Source: Comamonas granuli NBRC 101663
GTDB lineage: Bacteria > Pseudomonadota > Gammaproteobacteria > Burkholderiales > Burkholderiaceae_C
Direction of reading: 5' to 3'
Assembly: GCF_000739995.1 (NCBI RefSeq)
Contig: NZ_BBJX01000006.1
Location: 62,001-126,000, forward strand
DNA: 64,000 nucleotides
Below are positions 63,031-64,000 of this stretch, one piece after another. Below the pieces are notes generated by a model. The model saw only the letters and a list, made by a program, of their open reading frames with translations. It had not been told where the DNA came from and made no database searches. A program made the translations under genes and the position numbers. Numbering within the stretch: the stretch's first letter is position 1; each line of letters starts with the position of its first letter.

Positions 63031-64000
63031 ATGAATACTGCCGCCATGCTTCCCATTGCCATCACCCAGGGCGATCCTGCGGGTATCGGCCCCGAGATCG
63101 TCGCCAAGGCCTTCCGCGATGCCCCCGAGGTGCTGCGCGGCTGCTTTGCCGTGGGCGAGCTGGCGACGCTGCGCCGTGCGGCGGCGTGCATCGCCGGGCC
63201 CGGCCAGCCCGGCCAGCCCGAGCTGCCCGTGGCGCTGCTGGACGCGGCGCGCGACGCCGCACAGGTGCCGCCGCGCTGTCTGCCCGTGCTGGCGCTGCCC
63301 GGCCTGCCCGGCCCGCCGCCCTGGGGGCAGGTGACGGCCGGGGCAGGGCGCGCGGCCGCCGACTGCGTGCTGTGGGCCGCGCGCGCGGCGCTGCGCGGGG
63401 AGGTGGCGGCGCTGGTCACGGCGCCGCTGCACAAGGAGGCGCTGGCCGCGGCGGGGGTGGACTACCCGGGGCACACGGAGCTGCTGCAGGCCGAGGCGGC
63501 GCGGCACGCGGGCGTGGCCCTGGCCGACATGCCGGTGCGCATGATGCTCGCCAGCGACGAGCTGCGCACGGTGCTGGTGAGCATCCATGTGTCGCTGCGC
63601 GACGCCATCGCGGCGGTCACGCCCGCCAATGTGCTGCAGACGTTGCGCATCGCGCATGCCGCGCTCGCGCGCAGCCTGGGGCGGGCACCGCGCATCGCCG
63701 TGGCCGGGCTCAATCCGCATGCGGGCGAGGGTGGCCTGTTCGGCCGCGAGGAAATCGAGGTGATCGCCCCGGCCGTGGCCCAGGCCCGCGCCGAGGGCGT
63801 GGACGCCCATGGCCCCTACGCGCCCGACACCGTGTTCATGCGCGCACGCCATGCCCCGGGGCATCCGGGCGAATTCGATGCCGTCGTGGCCATGTACCAC
63901 GACCAGGGCCTCATCCCGGTGAAATACCTGGGCGTGGACAAGGGCGTGAACGTCACCCTGGGCCTGCCCCTGGTGCGCACCAGCCCGGACCATGGCACGG
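63031..64000 (+). CDS. pdxA: 4-hydroxythreonine-4-phosphate dehydrogenase, N-terminal part (cut by window edge)
   Basis: The first 323 codons of PdxA, oxidising 4-phospho-hydroxy-L-threonine in vitamin B6 synthesis. The family start LPIAITQGDPAGIGPEIVAKAF is followed by VTAPLHKEALAAAG, DYPGHTELLQ (metal-site His), GLNPHAGEGGLFG and MYHDQGLIPVKYLG. The frame is open to the end of the window. Start choices are ATG 63031 and ATG 63046; neither has a good ribosome site because repeat copy E lies upstream. surA is often beside pdxA in other proteobacteria, but the upstream gene here is a Nif3 homologue. Confidence 0.95.
   Translation, partial: MNTAAMLPIAITQGDPAGIGPEIVAKAFRDAPEVLRGCFAVGELATLRRAAACIAGPGQPGQPELPVALLDAARDAAQVPPRCLPVLALPGLPGPPPWGQVTAGAGRAAADCVLWAARAALRGEVAALVTAPLHKEALAAAGVDYPGHTELLQAEAARHAGVALADMPVRMMLASDELRTVLVSIHVSLRDAIAAVTPANVLQTLRIAHAALARSLGRAPRIAVAGLNPHAGEGGLFGREEIEVIAPAVAQARAEGVDAHGPYAPDTVFMRARHAPGHPGEFDAVVAMYHDQGLIPVKYLGVDKGVNVTLGLPLVRTSPDHGT

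Overview
The window looks like chromosomal DNA of a Comamonadaceae betaproteobacterium (order Burkholderiales), closest in flavour to the Acidovorax / Alicycliphilus / Diaphorobacter group. The reasons are the very high GC content, a two-gene cyanophycin synthetase locus with its ABC exporter and DUF1854 partner, the rne/rluC and hisIE-hinT-tatABC gene orders, the imuA-imuB-dnaE2 cassette, and a family of short AT-flanked dispersed repeats that I associate with Comamonadaceae genomes. This placement is inference from gene content. There is no rRNA or tRNA gene, CRISPR array, prophage or intact insertion sequence.

Layout. 1-0.8 kb: 3' end of glmS. 0.8-9.0 kb: a gene-poor patch, a short diguanylate cyclase with a truncated PAS domain, an SOS-controlled mutasome (LexA box, imuA, imuB, dnaE2), then a SPOR-domain envelope protein. 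9.1-18.8 kb: a DsbA/FrnE-type protein and the cyanophycin locus. cphA' , cphA and creA run leftward; an ABC exporter with a zinc ribbon and a DUF1854 protein run rightward from the same divergent region; a small conserved-looking protein with its own terminator follows. 18.8-26 kb: a 5'-nucleotidase and a lone gspF, a CZB-domain protein, a LytS/AlgZ-type kinase - LytTR regulator - lipoprotein operon, and argH. 26-40.4 kb: a 994-residue c-di-GMP enzyme, a bacterial alpha-2-macroglobulin and its partner penicillin-binding protein 1C with a small secreted protein between them, and a membrane Cache-PAS-GGDEF protein. 40.5-43 kb: an FMN L-lactate-type dehydrogenase and DNA polymerase IV. 43-49.2 kb: a chemotaxis island with a classical MCP and CheW on one strand and two Aer-like redox receptors on the other. 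49-57.8 kb: queF, yaaA, rne, rluC, a HAD phosphatase, a Rieske protein and an S49 peptidase. 57.8-64 kb: hisI-hisE-DUF4870-hinT-tatA-tatB-tatC, a DegS-like protease, a Nif3-family protein and the start of pdxA.

The most interesting signals are these. (1) The two cyanophycin synthetases show complementary decay: one has lost the conserved N-domain His/Cys/Glu motifs, the other the Mur-ligase P-loop lysine. (2) FNR/CRP-type palindromes sit upstream of both Aer-like receptors, one of them 41.5 bp before a plausible start point. (3) A 167-bp long inverted repeat with a 4-nt loop lies at the 3' end of rne. (4) At least seven copies of a dispersed repeat are present; two lie in frame inside coding regions (pbpC and sppA) and one abuts the pdxA start codon. 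(5) A long rne leader can be predicted from a perfect -10 hexamer.

All gene calls rest on reading translated sequence and recalled family motifs. No database search was possible, and start codons are stated with alternatives where they are uncertain.
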